A stretch of DNA of 64,000 nt from Isoetes taiwanensis (GCA_021234155.1 JAJEKV010000001.1:16067491-16131490), one strand, 5' to 3'. Shown: positions 1-10,480, counted from the stretch's first letter. The notes: generated from the letters alone by a model not told the origin. Numbers and translations are program-made.

Positions 1-549
1 CGGCATTGCGGACCCATTGCCGGTGTAAGCCAAAAGGGAGCCGAGCATCACCCATAGTAACCGCTTTTCGAAAAATAGGCGATGTGTCTATCAAGGGCTG
101 CTCACCGGCTGCAAAGAATCCAGTTTCTGCAGCGAGGTCGATAGGGGTGAGGGTTTCACCCCAAGTGCGTGCCAAAAATGCCTCTCGCACCTGCTCCAAG
201 TCATTCAGGTCGCCAAAGAGATGACAGGGCCCCAAACCTCGACCCCATCTGAAGGACAGGCTTGACCAGCGATTAAAACGGATGTGACCTGATGGCCCCA
301 ATCATAGAGCTCACACGTGGATTTGTTTGTTCTCGCATGGCATAAAGCGCTTCCCTGCTCTTTGTCACCCATAAGCGGATAGACGCCTCCGGCCAGAGCT
401 GCGAGGAGGGGAACTCCACCCTAGGTACTTGTAGGTGGGCGTGGACGCTCACAAAAATCCCCCCGATATGTGAGTGCAGGAGGCATGGGGTGACGTGAAG
501 AGGATATGAGAACCACCCTAGTCTTGGCCGATTCACGCCAAGATGTCTC
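1..549 (-). pseudogene. C-terminal part of LINE-A ORF2
   Basis: Downstream of the RT the minus strand keeps an open, protein-like reading: ASIRLWVTKSREALYAMREQ at about 390-330, then GLGPCHLFGDLNDLEQVREA and WGETLTPIDLAAETGFF nearer the edge, with no stop down to base 1. This is the region after the thumb in long algal/plant LINE ORF2 proteins. I recognise no named domain in it. It is cut by the window edge. Confidence 0.55.
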
Positions 550-1860
550 AGAGGCCTCGACAAAATGTGTCCGTGGCATCCGGTGAGATCGCGATAGCTT
601 CCGGGATGTGGGCCAGCAAGCCAACATCGTCTGCATAGATGAGCTGGCGGATGACCTGGTGCAAAAGTTGTATGCCATCCCCCCCATGCTCAGTAAGCCA
701 GGGCTCTAACTGATCAATGTAGAGGCCAAGAGTGTTGGTGAGAGGGGGCAACCCTGCCGGACCCCAATACTACTGGTGAATGCTTGGCCCGTCAGCTGCA
801 TCCTGCCAAAACAACTCTCATATAACCTGTATATGGCATTCTGCACAGGCAGTGGGAGCCCCAATTGACGCAGTCTAGCCCACAGCTTTTCCCGGGGAAC
901 CATATCAAAAGCCTTCGCGAAGTCCACAAAGCAACATACAAGTCCTGCCGATGATTCCGACTGTCTTCAATCAGTGCCCGCAGTGTAAAGATATGGTCAA
1001 TCGTTGAGTGGCGGGGTCTAAAGCCTGCCTGTGTGAGGGCTCGCACATCTGCTGCCTCTGCCCAGCGGGTCAACTGCTGCTCGAGAATGCCAGCCAACAG
1101 TTTGGCAAATACTGAACTGACCATGATCGTCCGGTAATTGGCCGGACAGTATGGGTCGCCCGCCTTGTGAATGGGAACAACCCTGCTTATGGTCCATTGG
1201 GCAAAAGTATGCTGGTGGGGTGCAAAAGCAGGCGTCTGGACACATGCTGACAGCACTCATATAGCACCCCATATGGCAGCTTGTTTAAGGTGTTACTGGT
1301 ACTAGCACACGGTAATTAGGTAATCAATAGAAATATGTAACAACTCCAATTAATAACAAGTGGAATACTATGATAGAATCGTACATCCAGGGTGCTGAAC
1401 TAAGTGCTGGGGCCGCGTTTTTTTGATACCCACTAGCATACTTTTGCCCCACTGTCGGGGGAAACCTTCCTGCAATGCTCTGTTGAACAGGGTAGTGAGG
1501 ACCGGCACAAGCGGCTGCCCTGCCCATTTGAGTAACTCGGCCTGCATACCATCGAGGTCAGCTGCCTTCCCATTAGCTAGCCGTTGCAGGCCGTCCACAA
1601 CATCCTCCTCCACGAGAACCAATGGTGGGCCATCCTGTGGGGGTATGGGCGTACGCGTCCCTGGTGGGTCATAGAGCTGCTGCAAGTACTGTTCCCACTG
1701 TCCGGGTGTGATGTCCCCTGTAGGCTGGGCTGGCCTTCGAAGCACTCTGCGCCAAAAGGTTTGAGGATGAGTGTCCGGTAGAACATCTCCCCGATGCACG
1801 GCAAGGTACCGCCTTTGTCTCCTTCGATGGGCGCTGGGCATCGTGGTGGCTCGCAAGCCG
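550..1860 (-). pseudogene. Reverse transcriptase domain of LINE-A (frameshifted)
   Basis: RT motifs are read in order on the minus strand. The ORF at 1,856-1,368 has NGKAADLDGMQAELLKWAG and LFNRALQEGFPRQW. The ORF at 1,256-792 has RVVPIHKAGD, CPANYRTIMV, AGFRPRHSTIDHIFTLRALI. The ORF at 927-706 has MDFAKAFDMVPREKLW and GVRQGCPLSPTL. The ORF at 751-548 holds the catalytic YADD box as LIYADDVGLL. Together these cover the finger, palm and active-site motifs of a LINE RT. At least three frame changes separate them. The palm Asp of the KAFD segment and the two Asp of YADD are retained, so the decay is mostly indels. Confidence 0.9.
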
Positions 1861-2149
1861 GTACCGATCCAGAATGTGACGGAGCTGCCGCTATGCGTTT
1901 TTACTTCGCATCAAACCATCGGCCACAGCGAATGTTGCCGACCCCGAAGCAAGACGCTGTGGGAGGGGGGTCCGCCAGCACTGTCCACGCATCCCGTAAT
2001 AGCGAAGTCACCGGTTCATGCCTCACGCTTCTAGTGTGGAGGTCCTAATTACCGGGGGGCGCCCATGAGCATCTCGGGCGAGTCCCTGCCGCCATAATCT
2101 AGCCTCAAGCCCGAGGACTCCGCAAGGGGCTGTCATAGTGGGGGGTTCG

Positions 2150-2990
2150 CGCTTGCCAAAGCAGGTCCAAATAAAGTGGGAGGTGATTCAGTCACCTCCT
2201 CATCCCGACCGTCTGTGCCCACCCTAAACGACGGATGAGATGCATATCTTGGCGCAACCACGGTGCACATAATCCACCACACTAGACCCTCCCCCGATTG
2301 TCACATGCATGTGCACTTATGGTGAATCGTGCCACCGTCGTGATGTGCCATTGCAAATTATGAAGTCAAAAATACCACATAGCAGAGCAATCGTGCGCCA
2401 AAGCGAAAGTGACACGCCTGCCATCCGATCCTCGGGCTGTTGCTTCCGCGGGCGTAGCTACGGCAGGACATCGTCGTGAGGGGGTCAAGTCGCATGGGCT
2501 GCTCTCTACTCCCCGCCCATGCATTGAAATCTCCAAGAAGGGCGACCCTACCCAACCGGCTGGTCTTTGTTGTATGTCATCGATAGATCGACATAAGGGT
2601 CCATCCTATCCCAGACGGGTGGGCTGCGATAGAAGGTGCTCTCTGAGGGAAATAACAGCGCCGAAAAAGAGGGTTGCCATCGGTATTATGCACACGAACC
2701 CACAAGTACCGGTTGTGTCCGTCTGCCTTCCTGGAGGGTAACCGAATGTGCCAAGGTTGTCCCAGTAGTAGCAAGCCACTCCACCATGACCCCTCTGTCT
2801 CTGTCACAGTTGAAGACCGCAGAAATGTTGGTAACCCGGCAGATCCGGTAGCCTTTGTGCCAAAGATGCTCCCATGTCTCCATGAGAAAGATGAGATCCA
2901 TATCGGCCGGCCACTGAAGTTCGGGACTGTCCCCCCCTTCGCCAAGGGAAGCCTCGACAATTACATGAGACCACCCGGAGGCACAATTCC
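2150..2990 (-). pseudogene. AP endonuclease domain of LINE-A (broken)
   Basis: This is the target-nicking domain that begins ORF2 of APE-type LINEs. Visible pieces in order are SCNCRGFPW (about 2,960), DLIFLMETWEH (about 2,890), GRVALLGDFNAWAG (about 2,550) and a GGSSVVDYV stretch (about 2,290). These correspond to the N-terminal Asn, the catalytic Glu, the GDxN motif and the SxxDY motif of the family. The pieces lie in different frames separated by stops. The catalytic fold is recognisable but cannot be translated as one protein. Confidence 0.75.
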
Positions 2991-3402
2991 TATTTGTCGC
3001 CAGGCATGGTATCTTGACTCGAGTGGAGGGGGAGGAGGGGCCGAGGCTGAGTGAGAAGTAGATGGAGCGGAGGCAAACATGTGGCGAGGAGGGCGTGGGT
3101 CGGGGAGGAGGAGTAGGAGCGGGAGAAGGAGGGGCCGTGGTAGGAGAAGCGCAAGGGGCCACGCGCAGTACTTGGTTGGGTGCCGGGGGTCCGGGTCTGC
3201 GGCGATAAGATTTGTCGGAAAATGTGCATCTTGCCTCGAACCAATCTGTGGCACCCCGGTGGTGAATGCCTCGACCACGACAAGCTCTGCCCCGCGTGCT
3301 CTTTTTTGCGGGTGTGAGGTCCCGGTCCACGTACATGGATGTCCCCTTCAGCATCTGGCCCTGGCGCAATATGGCATCACGGACCTGTGCATCCGCAACC
3401 GT
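2990..3402. other. G/C-skewed stretch upstream of LINE-A ORF2
   Basis: The plus strand is purine-rich (many GGAGG and GGAG runs near 3,020-3,130), so minus-strand readings are Pro/Ser-rich. Several overlapping ORFs arise from this bias, and none shows a domain. It may be the 5' part (ORF1 or UTR) of LINE-A, but I cannot support a coding call. Confidence 0.4.
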
Positions 3403-3491
3403 GAATAGAATAGAATAGAATAGAATAGAATAGAATAGAATAGAATAGAATAGAATAGAATAGAATAGAATAGAATAGAATAGAATAGAAT
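3403..3491. repeat. (GAATA)n microsatellite, about 18 units
   Basis: An uninterrupted pentanucleotide repeat of 89 bases. On the minus strand it reads as repeated Ile-Leu-Phe-Tyr-Ser, which explains an otherwise long shadow ORF. It separates LINE-A from LINE-B sequence. Confidence 0.97.
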
Positions 3492-3735
3492 ATACATTAA
3501 CGTCCCTCAGGCCGTGAGGCCCCCGGACTTGTGTAGCATCCTGCGAGCTCCCATAGGGTGCTGCCAGCAAACAGACGCATAGGTTTTATATAGCCATCTA
3601 GCGGGCTTCACTTGTTCTTTATATATTACCCGCATCGTGCTTATAGCTGGCTTCTTGGCCATATACAAATGCATCGTTATAAACAGTTTTGAACTGTACT
3701 TTGTGGGCTTCTCTGATCCGCCTCATCCGTGCTTC

Positions 3736-4062
3736 TCAGATTATTAGCCCTCTCTCTTTGTGCACCCCCCGGTGTCTTATTATCATTTCTTTTATAGCTT
3801 TCGCTATATCTGTGAGTGTCTCTTCTTTGTCCATCAGTGCTGGGAGTGGGAGGTCCCACCTGACCTTGTTAAATTTGGACCTTATGTCGTTGTAAACCGG
3901 GCACTCCTTTACCATGTGCTCTTCGTCCTCTATTTTTCCTGAGTCACATACTCGGCATATTCGCTCTGCTCTATCTATTTTCCTCCATCTATCTTTCTCA
4001 ATTGGTCGTGGCTTCCCATTGCGAATCGGCCGGCGTTCCATTGCATTACTCTTATTCAACAT
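3736..4062 (-). pseudogene. C-terminal zinc knuckle of LINE-B ORF2
   Basis: The open frame of 108 codons contains RICRVCDSGKIEDEEHMVKE followed by CPVYNDIRSKF. This gives C-x2-C-x8-E-x2-H-x4-C, the Cys/His finger at the end of many LINE ORF2 proteins (zf-RVT type), thought to bind template RNA. The frame ends at 3,736, close to the 3' end of the element. Confidence 0.8.
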
Positions 4063-4458
4063 CTTTGCTGCTTTTGTATGTGATATGCCCTATCTGTCCC
4101 CCTGGGTTGAAGGTTTCCAATAGCCAGTCTGTCTTGGGCCCTGTGTGCCGTGCCGGCCAGTTTCTCATTGCTCTGCTTTGTCCATTCTTACGTCCCATCA
4201 AATGCCTTGTATAATCGACTTAGTTGCATCCCCATATTTCTTTGTCCATTTAGCCAATTCGTCGTTAAACCATCCCTTGCCCATTTGTTATGTCTTTGTT
4301 TTGTTGATTCATCTATAAGCTAGTAGCGACAGTTTGTCCTCTTTCCCATAGCTATTGTCCTTTATTAGATACCTAACTGTTCTTTCCCAAGCCCTCACTT
4401 CCATTGGCTTTTCCCCCGTCTCATATAAGATTGTTGCCAATGATGTACCTGTCTTCAC

Positions 4459-4803
4459 CTAGAATTCCTGTCCGTGCCATTGCCTCAGTATGCCTTCTTG
4501 TTTTTCCCATTTCTTTTCTGACAGGCCTGGTCCCCATGTCTCACATCCGTACAACTGTGTTGATGCTACTATCGTGCTGAATAGGTATGCCTTGATTTCC
4601 CAATTGGTGATCCTGTTGTTGTTGCAATAATTCATCATGATGTAATAATTGCCTATTGCCGCTTGGAATCTGGTATCTGCTCCTTTTGACCATCTCCCCC
4701 CTCCATGTATGTCGTACCCCAGATACCTGTACCCTGTGGCTTCCTCTAGTTCCTCCCCCTTGTATCTAAATGGCCTGTGTTTTATCTTTGTCCCGAAGGT
4801 CAC
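4459..4803 (-). pseudogene. RT thumb/connection segment of LINE-B
   Basis: The open frame reads TGYRYLGYDIHGGGRWSKG, FQAAIGNYYIMMNYC, and STIVASTQLYGCETWGPGLS. The YLGY/F-h-G element after YADD, and the helix ending in LYGCExWG, are standard in the thumb region of LINE RTs. It follows the RT directly, with a frame change at 4,803. Confidence 0.85.
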
Positions 4804-5510
4804 TATTTTTGTTTTCCTGCATTATTTGTGGGTCCTGTCTCCTCACAAAATTCCTCTAGTATCTCTAGCATTCTGTGCATCCCTTTGGCTTTGGTCGCCA
4901 TCATACCTAAATCATCTGCATATAGCATTATTGGGACTCTTGTTTTCCCTATCATTGGTGCTTCACTGTCTCCCTGTCTTTCCCTGACAAATTCCTGTAG
5001 AGCATCTATGTATATCCCAAATAGTGTGGGTGATAGTGGACAGCCTTGTTTAACTCCTGTATCGCATTCTATGGCTTCTCCTCCCTCCGCTGTTTTAGCA
5101 TACACCTTTTGGTATAGCCTTGCGATTGATCCTACTAATCCTTCCGGTGCTCTTAGTTCTATTAGCCTAAGCAGAAGTTTATCTCTAGGCACCGAATGGT
5201 CGAAGCTTTTTTTTAAAGTCCACGGCAACATATGATCTTCTTGTTATTCTCCTTTGTGCGCTCTATCATTATCCTTAGAGTCACCAAATGGTCCGTAGTC
5301 GAATACTCACGGTGAAAACACGCGCCGACCTTGTGCTCACGAGCTTCCCTATACGCCCGTTTTGATTTTTGATCCGGCGTTTTTCCGAACCATTTCGCGA
5401 ATCTTGGCTGACCATAATAGTCTGTAATTGCTCGGTTCCTCCTTGTTTCCTCCTTTGTGGGCGGGATTACCTTGTTAAACTGCCATCTTTCGGAAGACCC
5501 AAATGTACTA
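4800..5510 (-). pseudogene. Reverse transcriptase domain of LINE-B
   Basis: Motifs run in order: RFAKWFGKTPDQKSK and HREYSTTDHLVTLRIMIERT (about 5,400-5,260), then after a frame change in a run of A at about 5,213 the DFKKSFD/VPRDKL palm motif, GVKQGCPLSPTLFGIYIDAL (about 5,060-5,000) and the active site LYADDLGMMA (about 4,920). Catalytic Asp residues of the palm and YADD are present. This copy would need at least one indel repaired to be read through, so it is called broken. Confidence 0.9.
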
Positions 5511-5568
5511 CCTCATTGAATATTTACATTTATAATCCCTATTATCTCTGTTCCTCGCGCTTGACATC

Positions 5569-6099
5569 TCATTTGTTAGCCCATATAGGTCCGGAGCTTT
5601 GTTGTTTGCCATTTTGTTTAGTGCCCATGTCACTTCTTCCTTGGAGAAAGGGGGTTTGTGTCTGTCTACCTTCTGGGTCCATGATTGGTGCAGCTCCTGT
5701 TTTGTACAACCGTTCTAGGTATCTTGTCCAGTCTATTTCTATTTCCGTTCTTCTCCCCTCTTCCCCTGTTGATGTATCCGCTTTTGCTTTTGAGCCTCTT
5801 TTCATATTGTTCCAGAATACCTTAGGTCTCCTTTTCAGGTCTTCGGCCAATCCCCATTGATGGTTTTTCAGGTCCTGGGTTTTCTTTCTTTTCAGAATTT
5901 TCACGTACTTGCTGCGTTCTTCCTGGTATGCCTCAGTTCCTTTTGCCTGTTTGGCTTTCGTTCGTTGTTCCATGCACCGTTCATCAAACCATACTGACCT
6001 TCGAAATGCTATAGCCCTCCTTCCTCTTTCTCTTCTCCCGAATGCCACTCTAGCTGCTTCCTCCAAGATGTCGTTCATATCATTCCCTCTGTCCTTCAT
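5569..6099 (-). pseudogene. Endonuclease-RT linker of LINE-B ORF2
   Basis: A 176-codon open frame, very basic and helical, reading VWFDERCMEQRTKAKQAKG, YVKILKRKKTQDLKNHQW, KRRPKVFWNNMKRG, then WTRYLERLYK. The pattern WFDxxC - long charged helix - W..hL..LY is what lies between the endonuclease and RT in LINE ORF2 proteins. No catalytic motif is expected here. Confidence 0.8.
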
Positions 6100-6241
6100 T
6101 CCCTCTCCCCATTCCTTCGCTTTTATTTCCTTTTTTGTACCGTTTTTATGAATGTTCCCACTCTGTTTTCTCTGAATTTAATTGTTATCTCGGCCTGTTT
6201 ACCTCTTCCTTGCTCGTCATCTGTTCTTCCCTTTGTCACAT

Positions 6242-7015
6242 TTATCTTGAGCAATATGGGGTCAGTGTCCCTCCCCTCCTTCCTATCGGCCATTCCCCTA
6301 ATTCCATCTTTCCGATTTCCTTTATTGCTTCCTCATTTGCTATCACATAGTCTACTATACTGCTCCCGTGGGCATTTGTGCTTGTGAACTGGCCTGAATC
6401 CTCCCATCTTCTTAAACCATTGCATATAATTGTATTTGTCGCTGTACATACCTCCATCAGTGTTTCTCCTCTCGTTGTCAGTTCCATTTCGTCTACCGTG
6501 TCCCGCTGCCATTCCTCCCCTCTTATAGTCTGTGTCCACTGTCCACTCTCGTTGTCTATCCCCGCTTTATGTGATTGTTCCCGTCCCGTCCTTGCATTTA
6601 TATCCCCCACTATGATCAACATTCCCTTATCCCTATGTCTCATGACGATCTCTCCCATGCTTAATAGTTCCAATTTATCACATTGTGGCGGATAGTATAC
6701 TATTAGCAAATACAGATTTCTGTAATCAAGCAACACAACATTTATATGCATGTATCTTTTATTAATGTCGTTTTCCAAAATACATGCTTTTCTGATACTG
6801 CTATTCCTAATGTAACAGGCTAGCCCTGCACTACCCCTTCCTATTTTGTAGTTCTTTTCTCTCCAACATGTGAACAAAGTGTAGTCTGGTTCATCTGGTA
6901 ACCTCTTTGTGCTGTGTTCCCATGTCTCTACCAGACATATGATATCCTGGTCTCGTGCTTCGTTTAGGCGTTCTCCATCATCCCAAGGATATCCCGTACA
7001 ATTCCAGTACTAGAT
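6242..7015 (-). pseudogene. AP endonuclease domain of LINE-B ORF2
   Basis: Reading from about 7,015 on the minus strand gives YWNCTGYPWDDGERLNEARD, DIICLVETWEH (catalytic Glu), then the long ORF 6,877-6,242 with GSAGLACYIRN, VVLLDYRNLYLLIVYYPP, the GDINARTG motif, and SSIVDYVIAN (the SxxDY motif). The last motif (SDHxP class) is reached only after a frame change at about 6,260, where GTDPILLKINV appears. The set is the standard endonuclease that nicks target DNA for first-strand priming. Only the extreme end and the start are displaced in frame. Confidence 0.85.
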
Positions 7016-7624
7016 CGTTACTTCTTCCTTCCTTTCTGCACCCCCCTGTCTCCCTGCTGTTCTATTACGTGTCCTTTCCTTAGCTGTCCTCTCGTTCTTG
7101 CTCCCTGATCCCCCACTCTCTCCCTTGTCAGCTTTATGTTCTTGTCTAGGTCCCTTCAGGCCTCTTTTCCGTTTTCCCCATCCTATTTGTGTTTTGTGTT
7201 AGAATCTTGGGAAATTTGTTTCCCCGGTCTATTGCCGGGATGGTGTTATTTCCCTCATCTGCTTCAGCTGTCCCTGTCCTCTCACTACTTCCGTTTCTTG
7301 ATTCCCATCTCCCCTCGGCCCCTGCGGGTCCATCCCATCTCTCTGCGTGGTCGGTTCTTGCGGTGTGTTCTCCCGTCCTCTTTTGAGGTATAGTTTCCCA
7401 TTCTTTACCCTAGCTTGTACTCCTTGGGCTTCGGTTCTCGACTTCGCCCGATTCTCTGTGTAACCCCTGTCTACGCATGGGTGTTAGGGCCTCTTGTACT
7501 TTGAGTCCATTCACGAGTTTGAACCTGCGTGAATGATTCTTTCTTTGGCTGCCGAGGGTCTCTCATAGTCACATTTATATGTCTCGCTCTTCCTCTCAAG
7601 CTCCCGCCGTCTTTGCTTTCACTA

Positions 7625-8091
7625 TCACATTCTGTGCTCACGAAAAACGTTCTCCATTATCTCTGCAGTGACACGAAACGTGTCTTCGTTAGGCCTCTCG
7701 GCTACTCCTATCAATCTTACATCAAGTCTAATCCTTTCCTGTTCTTTGAACTCCACTATATGCGGTTTAATCCTATCAAAACTACGCCACGATCTAGATC
7801 TATTTGTTGCTTTTCTAATATCACCAACCTTTGTATGATTTCCTTTTTCTTTCTCTACCTCTTCCATCCTCTTCGAATTTCCACCTCTGTATCTTCCACC
7901 ACCTGCACCCGTTCTTCCACTTTCCCTATTGCCTCTTTGTTACATTTGCAAATCGATCCCGCCAGTGTGTTCAGTGCTTCCATCCTCGGGACCCTGGCTT
8001 CCAGCCTTACGTCCATCTGTGCCAAGAAGTCCTGCAGATCTTGCTTGAGTTCTTCCCTGCTTGCCCCCCCCGCTCCTGTTTGGCTAGCCAT
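7625..8091 (-). pseudogene. ORF1 of LINE-B, L1 ORF1p-like (two overlapping frames)
   Basis: The first part (8,091-7,855, starting MASQTGAGGASREELKQDL) is a predicted coiled coil with Leu/Val heptads and alternating charge. After a frame change at about 7,860 the second part reads KPHIVEFKEQERIRLDVRLI, followed by GVAERPNEDTFRVTAEIMEN. The VRLIGVAERPNED stretch matches the pattern of the RNA-binding core of L1 ORF1 proteins (Transposase_22 family), where an R-I-x-G-x-x-E strand precedes a helix. Known members form trimers and coat LINE RNA. The start codon is the Met before the coiled coil. Similarity is judged by eye only. Confidence 0.6.
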
Positions 8092-8299
8092 TCTTCTTTC
8101 TGCTGTTGTGGTGGTTCCGCTTCGCCGAATTCCCTTCCCGCCGCTCGCTCTCTCCTGTGCTTTCCTGTTTCCTATTTCTCTTCCGCGGGCTTACTATATC
8201 TTGTTCCTTTATTTATCCGTTCGGCCCTTTTTTCCCCCCATATTCTTTCAGTTTTTGAATTTCAAAATTCGAATCATCCTATCTAAGATATGATTACTG

Positions 8300-8840
8300 G
8301 GTGTTTGCGTCCGCCCTTTACTATTGGCGTTTTATGGCCGACCCTTAGATTTGTATTCAATTCCCTGGATTCATTGATTTTCGGTACCATATTGACTGTT
8401 TTGCTTTCTTTGTATCTTTTTGGGAGTGGATTTTCTTGTGACTTTGGTGCACCAGCCGGAGGATTGAATCCTCACTGTCCTGGTGTACGGCCGGGGAGTT
8501 GTCTCCCACTATCCCGTACTTGGCAACCTCTGTCTTTCCACTTCCATTTTCGTTTCCATTCTATGGGCCGGGTAAGTTGGTGTCTGTTGGTTAGCAGTCG
8601 GCACCAGCCGGTGGGCTATTTTCCCACTCTGTCCTGGTGTATGGCGGAGACACCCGTCCCTCTGTCCCATAGCTTAGCCTTCCACCCTTTGCACCATCTA
8701 CTCCTGGACCCCCCTATTTACCTGGTTTCTGTTGGTCTCTTCCTCGTTTTTGTCACGTCTCTTGGATTTAATAGATTAATAGAGTCTCACGTATCCGCCC
8801 AATTTCTCCTTTTCATTTGTACTTCTACTATGTCATAAGT
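8300..8840 (-). other. Probable 5' UTR of LINE-B with serial stem-loops
   Basis: The stretch shares the pyrimidine skew of LINE-B and holds no protein-like ORF on the minus strand. It contains at least three, probably four, inverted-repeat elements of like design (listed separately). Its position before ORF1 fits a structured leader. Confidence 0.5.
8450..8671. repeat. Series of similar stem-loops upstream of LINE-B ORF1
   Basis: Stem 1 (8,450-8,485): CACCAG pairs with CTGGTG; inner GAGGAT pairs with ATCCTC. Stem 2 (8,485-8,519): GTACGG pairs with CCGTAC; inner GGGAG pairs with CTCCC. Stem 3 (8,602-8,639): CACCAG pairs with CTGGTG; inner GTGGG pairs with CCCAC. Stem 4 (8,640-8,671): TATGG pairs with CCATA, with an imperfect inner stem. 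All share CGG after the left outer arm and an ACTGTC-like tract before the right outer arm. The inner arms differ in sequence but still pair. Confidence 0.75.
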
Positions 8841-9786
8841 CTACGTTCGTATCTATCCTATACCTCCCCGCAATTATATCTATACTTTCTTTAATACTTC
8901 CCTACCTCGATACAACTTATACAACTTATATAGTACATTTACACGCCTTGTCGTATTACTATATTTATATTACTATATTTCTTTCGTCCCCTACGTGGGC
9001 CCATACCCGAAGAGTCGTTGCCACCTTATACACACGCCCTCCATTACCGTCATTCGTATTTCTGTCAACCTGCTATATGCATCTTCCTAGTTTCATATCC
9101 CCGTGTCATATGTTTAATTTTGGCAACTAGCGGGTCCAGTTTGTGCATATTTTATCGGTAAGCCAGCCACCCCTATTTGGTCCTGTTTGGCGTCCCTAAC
9201 TGAGCCCTGGGTACCCTTTCCTAAATTACTACGTATCACCCAATATGGTTTCGTATAGTCGCCCCCGAGATGTATGCAGACATCCCCAATTACAGCCGTT
9301 AGTTCGCTGATTTGGCTATATCATATTAGTTCACAAAGTACAGATATGGGCTATGTCTTTTTGTTTTAGGGAGAGAATAAGCAACACTGGGACAAAGTTA
9401 CCATGGATTATACTTACTGCAAAAATTCTACATTAAAAAGGAGAGTTCTTCTCTCACACAAACAAACAGGATTTGTATCCCTTCTGATCGGGATTACTTA
9501 CATGCACTGATCTGTTACAGTCAGATGCTGATGCCTATTATCTATTCATAGTGCCTCCTTGAAAGTTGTTGCAGTTTCTGAACCTAACTGTTTGAACAAA
9601 GGATTGTTTTGAACAGACAACAGAGAAGAGTAGAGCAAAAGACAAAAAGATATAAAAAGATAAAAAGATAAAAAGAGTAAAACAAAAGGAGAGCATGGCA
9701 TGCATCTGCTTGGGCCTCCCCCCTTCTTACTTCTCCTCCCCTGATTTCATGCTGATCAAACTCTTTTCCTGACCATAACTAGTTTT
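8840..9786. other. Intergenic AT-rich DNA with A-rich simple repeat
   Basis: No protein-like ORF on either strand. A degenerate AAAAGATA/AAAAAGAT run lies at about 9,640-9,690. The right part would be the 3' flank and UTR of the minus-strand gene that stops at 9,787. Confidence 0.6.
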
Positions 9787-10326
9787 TTAGCTTCTTTTCG
9801 GAAGATGGCTCCCCGATCTTTTTAACCTTTTCGAGGTCCTCCCCATATACGCCCGGCACAAAAAATTGACGGGGTTCTTCTCACAGCAGTAAATACAAAC
9901 CTTACCGAAATCACACACCAGAAGATTGTGCTGATAACTCGAGGACCTTTGTATGGCGGCATGAACCTGCAATCTATTGAAGCACTGCATAGTTCGATCC
10001 ATGTCTTGGCGCCTTACATCGTCGTTCTTGTCGCCTAATACCCCGAGTACTTCAAGCAATCCTAGGGTATACTGGCTATCCCGCATGGACTGTGCATGAT
10101 GAATTCTGTCACAGTACAGACAATGCACTCGGCTGCAGCTGATGCATGATGGCAAACCTCTGCTCAGGCACATACAACTGTCGAAGCAAATGCACCATGG
10201 ATTAAGCTCCTCAAGCTCGGGACTGAATGGTACTGTTAAGTTGCCTGGGGTGCCGGAGTTGGGGCGCTTCTTGTCGACCTTCTTTTCTTCATCTACATCC
10301 ACAAGAACCTTTTTTCCCCTGTCCAT
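9787..10326 (-). CDS. Cys/His-rich zinc-binding protein, PLATZ-like
   Basis: An intact 179-codon frame. After a basic/acidic N-terminus (about residues 1-35) comes WCICFDSCMC, then CISCSRVHCLYCDRIHH (about residues 58-75), a helical middle containing DVRRQDMDRTMQCFNRLQVH, and a distal VCIYCCEKNPVNFLCRAYMG (about residues 145-164), with a basic tail. The order of an N-terminal Cys/His cluster with CLYC..HH, a central linker, and a distal C-x2-C...FC resembles PLATZ proteins, which are plant zinc-dependent DNA-binding proteins of similar length that favour A/T-rich DNA. Spacings are not a perfect match, and the C-terminal CSLxCK signature is only hinted at. The start is the first Met. It lies about 155 bases below a TATA box and telo-boxes, which supports a real transcribed gene. 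It is unlike the neighbouring transposons in composition. Confidence 0.6.
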   Translation of the reverse strand: MDRGKKVLVDVDEEKKVDKKRPNSGTPGNLTVPFSPELEELNPWCICFDSCMCLSRGLPSCISCSRVHCLYCDRIHHAQSMRDSQYTLGLLEVLGVLGDKNDDVRRQDMDRTMQCFNRLQVHAAIQRSSSYQHNLLVCDFGKVCIYCCEKNPVNFLCRAYMGRTSKRLKRSGSHLPKRS

Positions 10327-10480
10327 ACTTGATCCTGTGCTGGGGCGGATGCTGAGACTTGCTGGCGTTTCCTTGCTCGGCTGAATTTCCAGGGCCTCAG
10401 GAGCAGGCGCTCAAGCGGCCGGGAGAGACTGAGTTCTAAGGGGGCGGCCTTCACTATCACTCTTTCTCTCGTTGTAACTG

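Larger units (their letters stand above)
1..2990 (-). mobile_element. LINE-A: decayed non-LTR retrotransposon, continuing off the left edge
   Basis: Read on the minus strand, the domains come in LINE ORF2 order: an AP-endonuclease-like start near 2,970 (SCNCRGFPW, then METWEH), GDFNAW near 2,530, SSVVDYV near 2,290, then a reverse transcriptase (1,860-550) and a C-terminal region that is still open at base 1. Frames change repeatedly and no single ORF covers a domain, so this is a dead copy. It shares the start motif and the ETWEH motif with LINE-B, so both belong to one broad clade, but its base composition is much more GC-rich. The 3' end lies outside the window. No target-site duplication can be judged. 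Confidence 0.85.
3690..8300 (-). mobile_element. LINE-B: near full-length but frameshifted L1/Tx1-like non-LTR retrotransposon
   Basis: Domain order on the minus strand is complete: ORF1 (8,091-7,625), AP endonuclease (about 7,015-6,240), linker (6,099-5,569), reverse transcriptase (about 5,510-4,800), thumb/connection (4,803-4,459) and a Cys/His zinc knuckle (about 4,062-3,736). The coding strand is purine-rich, so the plus strand is strongly C/T-rich and throws many shadow ORFs. Inactivation is by small indels, for example in an A-run near 5,213. Upstream of ORF1 (to about 8,840) the same skew continues, and this is probably the 5' UTR. I see no clear poly(A) tail or target-site duplication. 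Confidence 0.88.

Noticed and set aside
2686-3570. 294-codon minus ORF
   Set aside because: Half of it is translation of the (GAATA)n microsatellite and proline-rich skewed DNA; only its end overlaps real LINE-A codons.
7529-8293. 254-codon plus-strand ORF
   Set aside because: It is antisense to LINE-B ORF1 and leader, Ser/Leu/Pro/Phe-rich because of the pyrimidine skew, with no domain.
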